Shown here: positions 48,559 to 56,295 of the stretch, piece after piece
How positions within the stretch are numbered: the first letter of the stretch is position 1
How the letters are laid out: every line of letters begins with the position of its first letter
From: Saccharofermentans sp.
GTDB taxonomy: Bacteria > Bacillota > Clostridia > Saccharofermentanales > Saccharofermentanaceae
Direction: 5' to 3'
Assembly (NCBI GenBank): GCA_024688685.1
Contig: JAILDX010000024.1
Location: forward strand, 1 to 62,215
DNA length: 62,215 bases
Position numbers and translations under genes: made by a program
The notes under the pieces: generated by a model
The model's input: the letters and a program-made list of their open reading frames with translations, nothing else
Databases searched by the model: none
What the model was told of the DNA's origin: nothing

Positions 48559-50349
48559 ATGCAGGTAACAAACGACATTATTTACGTTGGCGTTAACGAC
48601 CACAAGATCGATCTTTTTGAGGGACAGTATATCGTTCCGAACGGTATGGCATACAACTCATATGTAATCAAGGACGAGAAAATCGCCATCATGGATACGG
48701 TTGACAAAAACTTTACCCACGAGTGGCTTGACAATCTGGAGAAGGCGCTTGACGGCAGGAAGCCTGATTACCTTGTTGTTCAGCATATGGAGCCCGACCA
48801 CTCTGCGAATATCGCTAACTTTGTGAAGGCATATCCCGATGCTAAGATCGTATCGTCAGCGAAATCATTCACGATGATGCAGAACTTTTTCGGGACTGCT
48901 TTTGAGGACAGACAGGTCGTTGTTGCCGAGGGTTCCACACTTGAGCTCGGAAAGCATACTCTGAACTTTATCGCGGCACCGATGGTGCACTGGCCGGAAG
49001 TCATCATGACTTACGATTCGACTGATAAGGTGCTGTTCTCGGCGGACGGTTTCGGAAAGTTTGGTGCGCTCGATGTTGAGGAAGACTGGGCGTGCGAGGC
49101 GAGAAGATATTACATCGGCATCGTCGGCAAGTATGGCGCGCAGGTGCAGTCAGTCCTGAAGAAGGCGGCTAACCTCGACATTCAGATCATCTGTCCGCTC
49201 CACGGTCCCGTGCTCTCGGAGGATCTCGGATACTACATCGGTCTGTATCAGACCTGGTCCACATATCAGCAGGAGACTGAAGGTATCGTGATCGCATATA
49301 CGTCCGTCTATGGAAATACAAAGAAGGCTGTCGATAAGCTGGCAGACCTCCTGAGGAGCAAGGGCTGCCCCAAGGTCGTAGTTAACGATCTGGCGCGCTG
49401 CGACATGGCAGAGGCTGTGGAGGACGCATTCCGCTACGGCAAGATCATCCTCGCTACGACAACGTACAACGCGGAGATATTCCCGTTCATGCGCGAGTTC
49501 ATCCATCACCTGACGGAGAGGAACTTCGCCAACCACAAGATCGGTCTCATCGAGAACGGATCATGGGCACCCCTCGCAGCGAAAATCATGAAGACCATGC
49601 TCGAGGGATGCAAGAACTGCACCTTCGCTGAGAACACCGTACACATCAAGTCCGCTCTTAATGAAGAGAGCAGCGCACAGCTCGAAGCACTTGCAGAAGA
49701 GTTCTGCAGCGAGTACCGGGCAAGACAGTCTGACACGGCTGACAAGAACGACCTGCGTGCTCTGTTTAACATCGGCTATGGTCTGTATGTCATTACATCC
49801 AACGACGGCAAGAAGGACAACGGACTTATCGTTAACACCGTCACACAGGTTACGAATACTCCCAACCGCATCGCAGTCACGATCAACAAGGAGAACTATT
49901 CGCACCACGTTATCCAGCAGACAGGAAAGATGAACGTTAACTGCCTTTCCGTTGATGCGCCGTTCTCCGTCTTTGAGAACTTCGGCTTCAGGAGCGGCAG
50001 GATCGCTGACAAGTTTGACGGCATCGAGGAGATGCGTTCCGACAACGGACTGAGGTTCCTCCCCCAGTACATCAACGCGTTCTTCTCACTGAAAGTTGAG
50101 GATTATGTTGATCTCGATACACACGGCATGTTCATCTGCTCGATAACTGAATCGCGCGTCATCACCAAGAAGGAAACGATGACATATACGTACTATCAGA
50201 ACAACGTCAAGCCGAAGCCGGAGACTGAAGGCAAGAAGGGTTACGTCTGCAAGATCTGCGGTTATGTATATGAAGGCGATGAGCTCCCTGAGGATATCGT
50301 CTGTCCGCTCTGCAAGCACGGCGCTGCCGACTTTGAACCGATAGGCTGA
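48559..50349 (+). CDS. Flavodiiron protein fused to flavin reductase and rubredoxin
   Basis: A 596-residue three-part electron-transfer enzyme. Residues 1-240 are the metallo-beta-lactamase-like diiron core with QHMEPDHSAN (HxExDH ligands); 243-385 a flavodoxin-like FMN domain (YTSVYGNTKKAVDKLADLLR); 399-545 a flavin-reductase-like domain (NIGYGLYVITSNDGKKDNGL); 560-596 a rubredoxin with YVCKICGYVYEGDELPEDIV and CPLCKHGA. It reduces O2 to water or NO to N2O in the cytoplasm of anaerobes, and the fused domains allow electrons to come directly from NAD(P)H. The gene has GGGAGGACATCATC before the ATG and stands just upstream of the two-component operon, without a shared function being evident. 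Confidence 0.93.
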   Translation: MQVTNDIIYVGVNDHKIDLFEGQYIVPNGMAYNSYVIKDEKIAIMDTVDKNFTHEWLDNLEKALDGRKPDYLVVQHMEPDHSANIANFVKAYPDAKIVSSAKSFTMMQNFFGTAFEDRQVVVAEGSTLELGKHTLNFIAAPMVHWPEVIMTYDSTDKVLFSADGFGKFGALDVEEDWACEARRYYIGIVGKYGAQVQSVLKKAANLDIQIICPLHGPVLSEDLGYYIGLYQTWSTYQQETEGIVIAYTSVYGNTKKAVDKLADLLRSKGCPKVVVNDLARCDMAEAVEDAFRYGKIILATTTYNAEIFPFMREFIHHLTERNFANHKIGLIENGSWAPLAAKIMKTMLEGCKNCTFAENTVHIKSALNEESSAQLEALAEEFCSEYRARQSDTADKNDLRALFNIGYGLYVITSNDGKKDNGLIVNTVTQVTNTPNRIAVTINKENYSHHVIQQTGKMNVNCLSVDAPFSVFENFGFRSGRIADKFDGIEEMRSDNGLRFLPQYINAFFSLKVEDYVDLDTHGMFICSITESRVITKKETMTYTYYQNNVKPKPETEGKKGYVCKICGYVYEGDELPEDIVCPLCKHGAADFEPIG

Positions 50350-50363
50350 CATAACGTCATAAT

Positions 50364-51095
50364 ATGAGATATGACTGTCTGATAATTGATGATGAGAAAG
50401 TACTCGCAGATAATACCTGCGAGTACTTTAACATGTTTGATATTAAAACGAAGACCGTTTACAGTATGGATGAGGCGCTGCAGTTCTTCACGGAGAACAC
50501 CGCTTCGCTTATCCTGCTGGACATCAACCTCGGCGACGGAAGCGGCTTTGATCTCTGCAAACACATCAGGCAGACATTAAACACGCCGATCCTTTTCATC
50601 TCCGCACGCAACACTGATGATGACAAGATCATCGCACTCAATATCGGCGGAGACGACTACATCGAGAAACCATATTCACTCGGCGTTCTCCTCGCGAAAG
50701 TGAGAGTCGTCCTCAAACGATACAAGACGGAAGACGGTAATGACACTTCTGCTGAAGAGACTTACGATGACGGACGTCTTAAGGTCGATATGGTAAACAA
50801 GACAATAGAGGTCAACGGTAAGATCAAGAAAGTCACCAGCCTTGAGTTCACTCTTCTCGCATATCTCATTGCAAACAGGAACAGACTTGTCACCAAGACG
50901 GAATTATTCGATAACGTATGGAAGGATAAGTTCACATCGGACGGCACCCTGAACGTCCATATCCGCAAAATAAGAGAGGCAGTCGAGGAGGATCCGGCTG
51001 CACCTATACTCATTCAGACGGTATGGAAAGAAGGTTACAAATTCTGCACTGATATCCGGAAATCTGACAGCGCTGAACAAGGTGACGCCAAATGA
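50364..51095 (+). CDS. OmpR/PhoB-family response regulator
   Basis: The 243-residue protein has a receiver domain (DCLIIDDEKVLADNTCEYFN; acidic pair DDE at 7-9, phosphoacceptor Asp53 in LILLDINLGDG, conserved Thr/Ser and Lys in NIGGDDYIEKPYSLGVLLAK) and a winged-helix DNA-binding domain (~140-232; FTLLAYLIANRNRLVTKTEL, FTSDGTLNVHIRKIREAVEE). It binds direct repeats as a dimer when phosphorylated. Its stop overlaps the kinase start by ATGA, and the four-repeat array at 52341-52379 before the ABC genes is the likely target. Confidence 0.95.
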   Translation: MRYDCLIIDDEKVLADNTCEYFNMFDIKTKTVYSMDEALQFFTENTASLILLDINLGDGSGFDLCKHIRQTLNTPILFISARNTDDDKIIALNIGGDDYIEKPYSLGVLLAKVRVVLKRYKTEDGNDTSAEETYDDGRLKVDMVNKTIEVNGKIKKVTSLEFTLLAYLIANRNRLVTKTELFDNVWKDKFTSDGTLNVHIRKIREAVEEDPAAPILIQTVWKEGYKFCTDIRKSDSAEQGDAK

Positions 51096-52345
51096 GAAAG
51101 TACATCTTTCCCATCCTTGTCGTCGTAACCTTTATCGTTGAGGGCGCGCTCTGCGGTATGTTCTACAGCAAGATGGTATTTTCCAACAACGATACTGTCC
51201 AGATCAACACATGCCTTAAGAGCGTGGAGACAAGCTACGGCAACGATCAGCTGTATGACAAGACTCTTGATTACGTAGTCCTTGATAACAACGGCAAGGT
51301 CGTATTCCGCACAAAAGAAGGACTTTCTGAATCGGTAAACGAAGCTGTAACCAACAACGACACGATACTCGATATCAATCTGAAAGGCGAGTTGGGAAAG
51401 ATAATATTTCATAACAGAACAGCTGATAACATCAGATACTACAGGACGAGGATAGTCATATCGCTGGTGTGCTGTTCCGCGGTGCAGATGATACTCATTT
51501 TTGCATTTTATATCTACCTGAGAAAGACGGTTACCAAGCCGTTCGAGGACCTGAATGATTTCGCGGTGAGAGTGGCGGGAGGCAATCTTGATGTGCCGCT
51601 GAAAATGGATAAGGGGAACGTTTTCGGGAGCTTTTCCGAGGCGTTCGATCTGATGAGAACTGAGCTCAAAAAAGCGCGTGTGGCGGAGAAAAAAGCCAAT
51701 GACGACAAAAAGGAAATGGTCGCAAAACTGTCGCACGATATAAAGACACCGGTGGCGTCAATCAAGTCAACTTCGGAGATAGGTTATGAGCTTGCGAAGG
51801 ATGAGAAATCGCAGGAGTATTTCAATCTTATAAATACAAAAACAGACCAGATAAAAGTGCTGGTCGATAACCTTTTTGAGTCGAGCGTCAATGACGCGAC
51901 TGAGATAAAGGTCAGTCCGTCGGAGTACAATTCGACCGTCATAAAGGAGCTGGTTAAGAAGTCCGATTACCTGAACAGGGCGGAGGACTTTGTGATGCCG
52001 TCGTGCATGGTCTATATCGACAAGCTGAGGATGCAGCAGTCGCTCGATAATATTTTTATGAACTCATATAAGTACGCGGATACGAAGATAACCGTAACTG
52101 CAGATGAAGGTGAAGATAAGGATTACCTGATCTTAACTATAAGGGATTACGGCGATGGCGTGCCGGAGAGCGAGCTGCCGCTGCTGAAGGAGAAATACAA
52201 CCGCGGCAGCAACTGCAAGGATAAGGACGGCGCGGGGCTAGGCCTTTACTTAACTGATTATTTTATAACCAATATGAACGGCAGGATGAGACTGGAAAAT
52301 GCTGAACCGGGTTTTGCAGTAATTTTATACGTGAGAAGTATTTAA
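51092..52345 (+). CDS. Sensor histidine kinase
   Basis: A 417-residue kinase: TM1 (residues ~5-27), an extracytoplasmic sensor of ~95 residues, TM2 (~128-148), HAMP (TVTKPFEDLNDFAVRVAGGN), a HisKA domain with KLSHDIKTPVASIKS (phosphorylated His215) and an ATPase domain with N-box SLDNIFMNSYKYAD and GAGLGLYLTDYF. The sensor domain is larger than in BceS-type kinases, which have almost none, so this system senses something outside rather than by the transporter alone. It is the partner of the response regulator just upstream, and the ABC genes follow. Confidence 0.94.
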   Translation: MRKYIFPILVVVTFIVEGALCGMFYSKMVFSNNDTVQINTCLKSVETSYGNDQLYDKTLDYVVLDNNGKVVFRTKEGLSESVNEAVTNNDTILDINLKGELGKIIFHNRTADNIRYYRTRIVISLVCCSAVQMILIFAFYIYLRKTVTKPFEDLNDFAVRVAGGNLDVPLKMDKGNVFGSFSEAFDLMRTELKKARVAEKKANDDKKEMVAKLSHDIKTPVASIKSTSEIGYELAKDEKSQEYFNLINTKTDQIKVLVDNLFESSVNDATEIKVSPSEYNSTVIKELVKKSDYLNRAEDFVMPSCMVYIDKLRMQQSLDNIFMNSYKYADTKITVTADEGEDKDYLILTIRDYGDGVPESELPLLKEKYNRGSNCKDKDGAGLGLYLTDYFITNMNGRMRLENAEPGFAVILYVRSI

Positions 52346-52379
52346 GATAAATTTAAGAGTTCCTTAAAGGCACTTAAGA
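52341..52379 (+). promoter_or_regulatory. Four-fold TTAAG repeat array, probable response-regulator binding site
   Basis: TTTAAGA (52341), TTTAAGA (52352), CTTAAAG (52363) and CTTAAGA (52373) repeat at 11, 11 and 10 bp, one helical turn apart, directly before a candidate -10 box (TATCAT, 52390-52395). The third and fourth copies overlap the -35 region. The spacing is that expected for two dimers of an OmpR-family regulator bound head to tail. Confidence 0.65.
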
Positions 52380-52421
52380 TATAAATCCGTATCATAAGGC
52401 CATTAAGGAGGTAAAAGACCT

Positions 52422-53177
52422 ATGGCAAACATCATTACGACTAAGAAATTATGCAAGACTTTTTCAAACGGCGGCGTTCAGCAGCATGTGCTCCGCAACA
52501 TCGATCTCGAGATCAGAGAGGGTGACTTCACGGTAATCATGGGTGCGTCCGGTGCCGGTAAATCGACGCTCCTCTATGCACTTTCCGGAATGGACAAGCC
52601 GTCACTCGGCGAGATCCTTTTCGATGGGGAAGAGATCACAAAGATGACGACAGACCAGCTCGCGCTGTTCAGAAGAAAGAACTGCGGTTTCGTTTTCCAG
52701 CAGACATATCTCGTAGATTCGATGAGTATCATGGACAACGTTCTCTCCGCGGGACTTCTCGTAAACAATGATAAGAAGGAAGTAGTAGCCAAAGCAAAGA
52801 AAGTATTGACATCTGTTGATATAAATGAAGAGCTCTGGAATAAGTTTCCTTCACAGGTGTCCGGCGGTGAGGCTCAGAGAGCAGGCATCGCAAGAGCACT
52901 TGTCAACACTCCGAGGATGGTCTTCGCAGATGAGCCTACAGGCGCACTGAACTCCAAGACAGGTAAGGACGTCCTGGATGCTCTCACAAAGTTCAATGAG
53001 AACGGTCAGTCGATCGTCATGGTCACACACGACATCACAAGCGCAAGAAGGGGCAGCCGCATCCTCTATGTGAAAGACGGCGAGATCGCAGGCGAGCTGA
53101 ACCTCGGCAAGTATGTTTCGGGAGACAGGGAACGTCATATGATGCTCCGTGATTTCCTCGGCGGAATGGGGTGGTGA
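52422..53177 (+). CDS. ABC transporter ATP-binding protein (MacB/LolD-type)
   Basis: The 251-residue ATPase has Walker A MGASGAGKSTLLYALSG, Q-loop FVFQQTYLVDSMSIMDNV, signature VSGGEAQRAGIARAL, Walker B MVFADEPTGALNS and the switch His in VMVTHDITSARRGSRILYV. The GALNSKTG D-loop is the one of MacB-class exporters that pair with FtsX-type permeases. It is preceded by AAGGAGGTAAAAGACCT and by the TTAAG array, and the permease follows with a 1-nt gap. Confidence 0.95.
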   Translation: MANIITTKKLCKTFSNGGVQQHVLRNIDLEIREGDFTVIMGASGAGKSTLLYALSGMDKPSLGEILFDGEEITKMTTDQLALFRRKNCGFVFQQTYLVDSMSIMDNVLSAGLLVNNDKKEVVAKAKKVLTSVDINEELWNKFPSQVSGGEAQRAGIARALVNTPRMVFADEPTGALNSKTGKDVLDALTKFNENGQSIVMVTHDITSARRGSRILYVKDGEIAGELNLGKYVSGDRERHMMLRDFLGGMGW

Positions 53178-53178
53178 C

Positions 53179-55530
53179 ATGAATAAGATATTACTTCTTA
53201 CAGGTGCTCACTGGCGTAAAAACAAGGGCACTTCTATAGGCCTCGTCCTTCTGATGATCCTCGCGTCGATGATGATCTGCATCTCGCTCCTTCTCTTTAC
53301 CGACGCATATCCTACAGCTTCAAGAGAGTCTGACCGTCTTAACAGCGGCGACGGATGCTGCAGGCTGACCGGCGATATCGATGCCATTGACGACGCGTTT
53401 ATCAATGATGTATTTGGCAACGATTCGGATGACGTTTACTACTACCGGACTCTATATAACATGGGTTCAGTTCCGTTTGGAACAGGATCTCTCATAATCA
53501 GCTGCCAGTTCGGCGGCGCTGACATGTGGGAAAGACCTATTGGAAGAACAGAGATCGTTACTGAGGACACATCAATAACATCAGATTACATCTATCTTCC
53601 TTATCAGTTCTACACGAGCGGCGGGTTCAATACAGGCGATACTTTTGATTTTGAATATCATGGAACAAAGCTCTCACTTAAGGTCAGGGGCTTCCTGACG
53701 ACCGGATACTTCGGATGCAACAATTCCGGCGTTTTCGAGTTCGTCGTTGATGATGATACTCTTAGCAGACTCAGGGATCTTTCCGGTGCAGATGCAACTG
53801 CTGTCGTCGTGATCTACGACCTTAAGGACGGCGTGCGTCCTGGCAAGTTCATGATCAAGGCAAGCAACAGGATCGCTGAGGTTAACAGCAGCGTTGTCGT
53901 TGACGGTTATTCACTGAGAGATGATGCCATTATGAACCGTACATTTATGTCACTCATTATTGCGGTCTCGATCATGGTCGTCACTGTCGTTATCCTGACT
54001 GTCATCCTCCTCATGCTCACCAATTCGATCACAAATTACACACGTGAGAACATGAAGACTCTGGGCGCCCTCAAGGCGATCGGCTACACGAGTTCAGACA
54101 TAAAGAGATCGATCCTCGCACTGTTCGTTATTCTCTCCGTGATTGGCTCCGCTCTGGGCGTTGCGGCTGCTTATTCGCTGATACCTCTGTTCGCCAGGTT
54201 CGCGGTAGGCCAGATGGGCATTCCCTACACACCTTCGTTCAGTATCATCTCAGTCTGCTGCGCAGTATTTGCGGTCCTTTTCTTCACAGTCATCGTGACT
54301 CTGATCTCCATCCGCAAGATACGCAATATCGAGCCCATCGTTGCACTCCGCGACGGCATCGAAAGCCACAACTTCAGGAAGAACCACTTCCGCCTCGATA
54401 AGGGCAGCAGAGGCCTCAACCGGAGCCTCGCGCTGAAGACGATGATGTTTAACAAAAAGCAGAACATAATCACTTTCTTCGTAACCGGCCTGGTCATCTT
54501 CCTCTGCGTCGTCAGCCTTCTGATGTACGAGAACTTCGACCGCGACCCGAAACTCGAAGTCCTGACATGGGATATCTGCGGCGGCATGCTTACCACTGAT
54601 GATGAGACTGCGGATGAGATAATGTCCTTTTTGTCAGACCGCTCTGATGCAGCGAATGAGCGTTCCTTCCGCACCGCAGGTATCTACTACAAGGACGAGG
54701 ATTCCCTCAATGCTTATGTATATGAGGATCTGTCCAAGATCAACAATCAGCATGTGTGCTACAAGGGCAGGATGCCTCAGTATGACAACGAGATCGCTAT
54801 CGGCGGCAGGTTCGCAAAAGCCTACGGATACAAGGTCGGCGAAGAAATCGAAATGAACTGCGGCGGCAAGTCATTCTCATACCTCATCACGGGCCTCCTC
54901 CAGATAACAAACAACGGCGGCAACATCGTCTTCATGACCGGCGAAGCATCCGAGCACATCATTTCGTGGGACGGCGTTCCGGTACAGATCGCATTCGACT
55001 GCGCTGACTCCGCAGCATCCGACGTGATCATCGAAGCCCTCCAGTCCGAGTTCGGCGACTCACTCTACTCAACGACAAACTTCTACGAAGCGATCGAGGG
55101 CTCCCTCGTCACCTTCCGCAGCCTCTCGAAACTGATGCTCATCATGGTATGCTCCATCTCCGCCGCTGTGATCCTGCTCGTCCTCTTCCTCCTCATCAAA
55201 GCGCTCATCTACAACAAGCGCAGAGATTACGGAATCTACAAGGCACTGGGCTACACATCCCGCGATCTGATCCTGCAGACAGCGATAAGCTTCATGCCCT
55301 CGATCATCCTCGCGAGCATAGTGTTCTCCGTCGTATCCTACTTCGCTGCTAACCCGTACATGAACATCGCAATGGGTTCATTCGGAATCATCGAAGCTGA
55401 CTTTGATATACCTGTAGTTGGTGTTGTCATTATCGGTTGCTGTACTGTGGTACTGTCGTTCCTGTTCGCTGTTTTTGAAGCACGTAAGATCAGGAAGATC
55501 GAGGCATACGATATGCTGGTTGGGGAGTGA
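53179..55530 (+). CDS. FtsX-type ABC exporter permease
   Basis: The ATG at 53179 follows GGGGTGGTGAC; an earlier in-frame start lies inside the ATPase gene. The 783-residue protein has TM1 (~18-40), a first extracytoplasmic domain, three helices (MSLIIAVSIMVVTVVILTVI and so on) making FtsX domain 1, a second extracytoplasmic domain (~430-620, with LLQITNNGGNIVFMTGEASE), and three final helices with YNKRRDYGIYKALGYTSRDL making FtsX domain 2. It pairs with the ATPase upstream. Such MacB-like exporters, when linked to a two-component system, usually remove peptide antibiotics or cell-wall stress agents or move lipids. The 3' half is strikingly C-rich in third positions compared with its 5' end. 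Confidence 0.92.
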   Translation: MNKILLLTGAHWRKNKGTSIGLVLLMILASMMICISLLLFTDAYPTASRESDRLNSGDGCCRLTGDIDAIDDAFINDVFGNDSDDVYYYRTLYNMGSVPFGTGSLIISCQFGGADMWERPIGRTEIVTEDTSITSDYIYLPYQFYTSGGFNTGDTFDFEYHGTKLSLKVRGFLTTGYFGCNNSGVFEFVVDDDTLSRLRDLSGADATAVVVIYDLKDGVRPGKFMIKASNRIAEVNSSVVVDGYSLRDDAIMNRTFMSLIIAVSIMVVTVVILTVILLMLTNSITNYTRENMKTLGALKAIGYTSSDIKRSILALFVILSVIGSALGVAAAYSLIPLFARFAVGQMGIPYTPSFSIISVCCAVFAVLFFTVIVTLISIRKIRNIEPIVALRDGIESHNFRKNHFRLDKGSRGLNRSLALKTMMFNKKQNIITFFVTGLVIFLCVVSLLMYENFDRDPKLEVLTWDICGGMLTTDDETADEIMSFLSDRSDAANERSFRTAGIYYKDEDSLNAYVYEDLSKINNQHVCYKGRMPQYDNEIAIGGRFAKAYGYKVGEEIEMNCGGKSFSYLITGLLQITNNGGNIVFMTGEASEHIISWDGVPVQIAFDCADSAASDVIIEALQSEFGDSLYSTTNFYEAIEGSLVTFRSLSKLMLIMVCSISAAVILLVLFLLIKALIYNKRRDYGIYKALGYTSRDLILQTAISFMPSIILASIVFSVVSYFAANPYMNIAMGSFGIIEADFDIPVVGVVIIGCCTVVLSFLFAVFEARKIRKIEAYDMLVGE

Positions 55531-55557
55531 GGTTATTTAGTTTAGTTGTTTTGTGCG

Positions 55558-55582
55558 CGCGCCGGCTCGAGTTGCCGGCGCG
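55558..55582 (+). terminator. GC-rich hairpin at the end of the ABC operon
   Basis: CGCGCCGGC (55558-55566) pairs with GCCGGCGCG (55574-55582); TTGTCT follows, a weak U-tract. Confidence 0.55.
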
Positions 55583-55595
55583 TTGTCTATAAAAC

Positions 55596-55634
55596 TGTCT
55601 GACTAATTTTAAAAGTCAGACAAAAAGTCAGACA
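55596..55634. repeat. Three copies of AGTCAGACA, two in inverted order
   Basis: TGTCTGACT at 55596-55604 (reverse orientation), AGTCAGACA at 55614-55622 and again at 55626-55634. The first two form a 9-bp hairpin. It is located between the ABC operon and the TetR promoter and may be a second regulator site. Confidence 0.5.
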
Positions 55635-55672
55635 AATTGATCCCAACTCAGCCCGCCCCATCCAAACTCCCC

Positions 55673-55701
55673 TTGACATATTATTGAACGTGTTCAATAA
55701 T
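55673..55701 (+). promoter_or_regulatory. TetR promoter with a palindromic operator between -35 and -10
   Basis: TTGACA (55673-55678), 17-bp spacer, AATAAT (55696-55701). A palindrome with perfect 10-bp arms, ATTATTGAAC and GTTCAATAAT around a GT centre, covers 55680-55701, that is the spacer and -10 box. The ATG lies 8 nt after the -10 box, so the mRNA is probably leaderless. Repression by the gene product itself is the obvious model. Confidence 0.75.
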
Positions 55702-55708
55702 TATAACC

Positions 55709-56293
55709 ATGAAAAAGGAAGACAAACTTAACATCACCAAAACAAAACTGATAGACGCGACCTACAAGCTCGTCAACGAGTGCGAAGATCCCACCGAAGT
55801 TACCTCGCGCGCCATCGCGAATGAGGCGGGCGTGAAGCTGTCGATGATCAATTACTGTTTCGGGGCGCGGGAGGCGCTGCTGCTTGAGGCGGCGAGGAGA
55901 GACGAGCAGGAGTATTTCACAAAGTTCAATTTCGAGAAGATACTGAAGTCGAAGAAGAGGCCGAAGGAGAAAATCAGGCAGATGCATTACGTGGTCGCGG
56001 ACTACCTGATCAACAGCTACAAGTTCACGAAGGCGGTGACGGGTTATGTGCTGCTGAACCGCGATCTGACGCAGGGGCTGAACAGCCTGAAACTGGTGGA
56101 GGAACACTTTATACTCAACAGCATTAAAAAAGAAGACTGGGAACTGAAGCTCATCAGCTATCAGCTGTCGTCGATGACGCAGCTCGTCATTTACAGGCTG
56201 GACGACATGAGCGATTTTCTGGGCAGGGATATACAAAAGCACATTCGCGAAGTGATCGATCTGCAGCTTGATCTGATGCTGCCGGGGAAGTGA
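55709..56293 (+). CDS. TetR-family transcriptional regulator
   Basis: The 194-residue protein has the N-terminal helix-turn-helix of TetR proteins (KTKLIDATYKLVNECEDPTE, then SRAIANEAGVKLSMINYCFG with the Y-x-F/Y-G end), and an all-helical ligand domain (residues ~60-194). It has no SD; its promoter carries a 22-bp palindrome. The stop overlaps the start region of the phosphotransferase-like gene, so both are under the same control. An inducing ligand is not known; if it resembles other such pairs, it may be the substrate of the downstream enzyme or an antibiotic. Confidence 0.9.
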   Translation: MKKEDKLNITKTKLIDATYKLVNECEDPTEVTSRAIANEAGVKLSMINYCFGAREALLLEAARRDEQEYFTKFNFEKILKSKKRPKEKIRQMHYVVADYLINSYKFTKAVTGYVLLNRDLTQGLNSLKLVEEHFILNSIKKEDWELKLISYQLSSMTQLVIYRLDDMSDFLGRDIQKHIREVIDLQLDLMLPGK

Positions 56294-56295
56294 AT

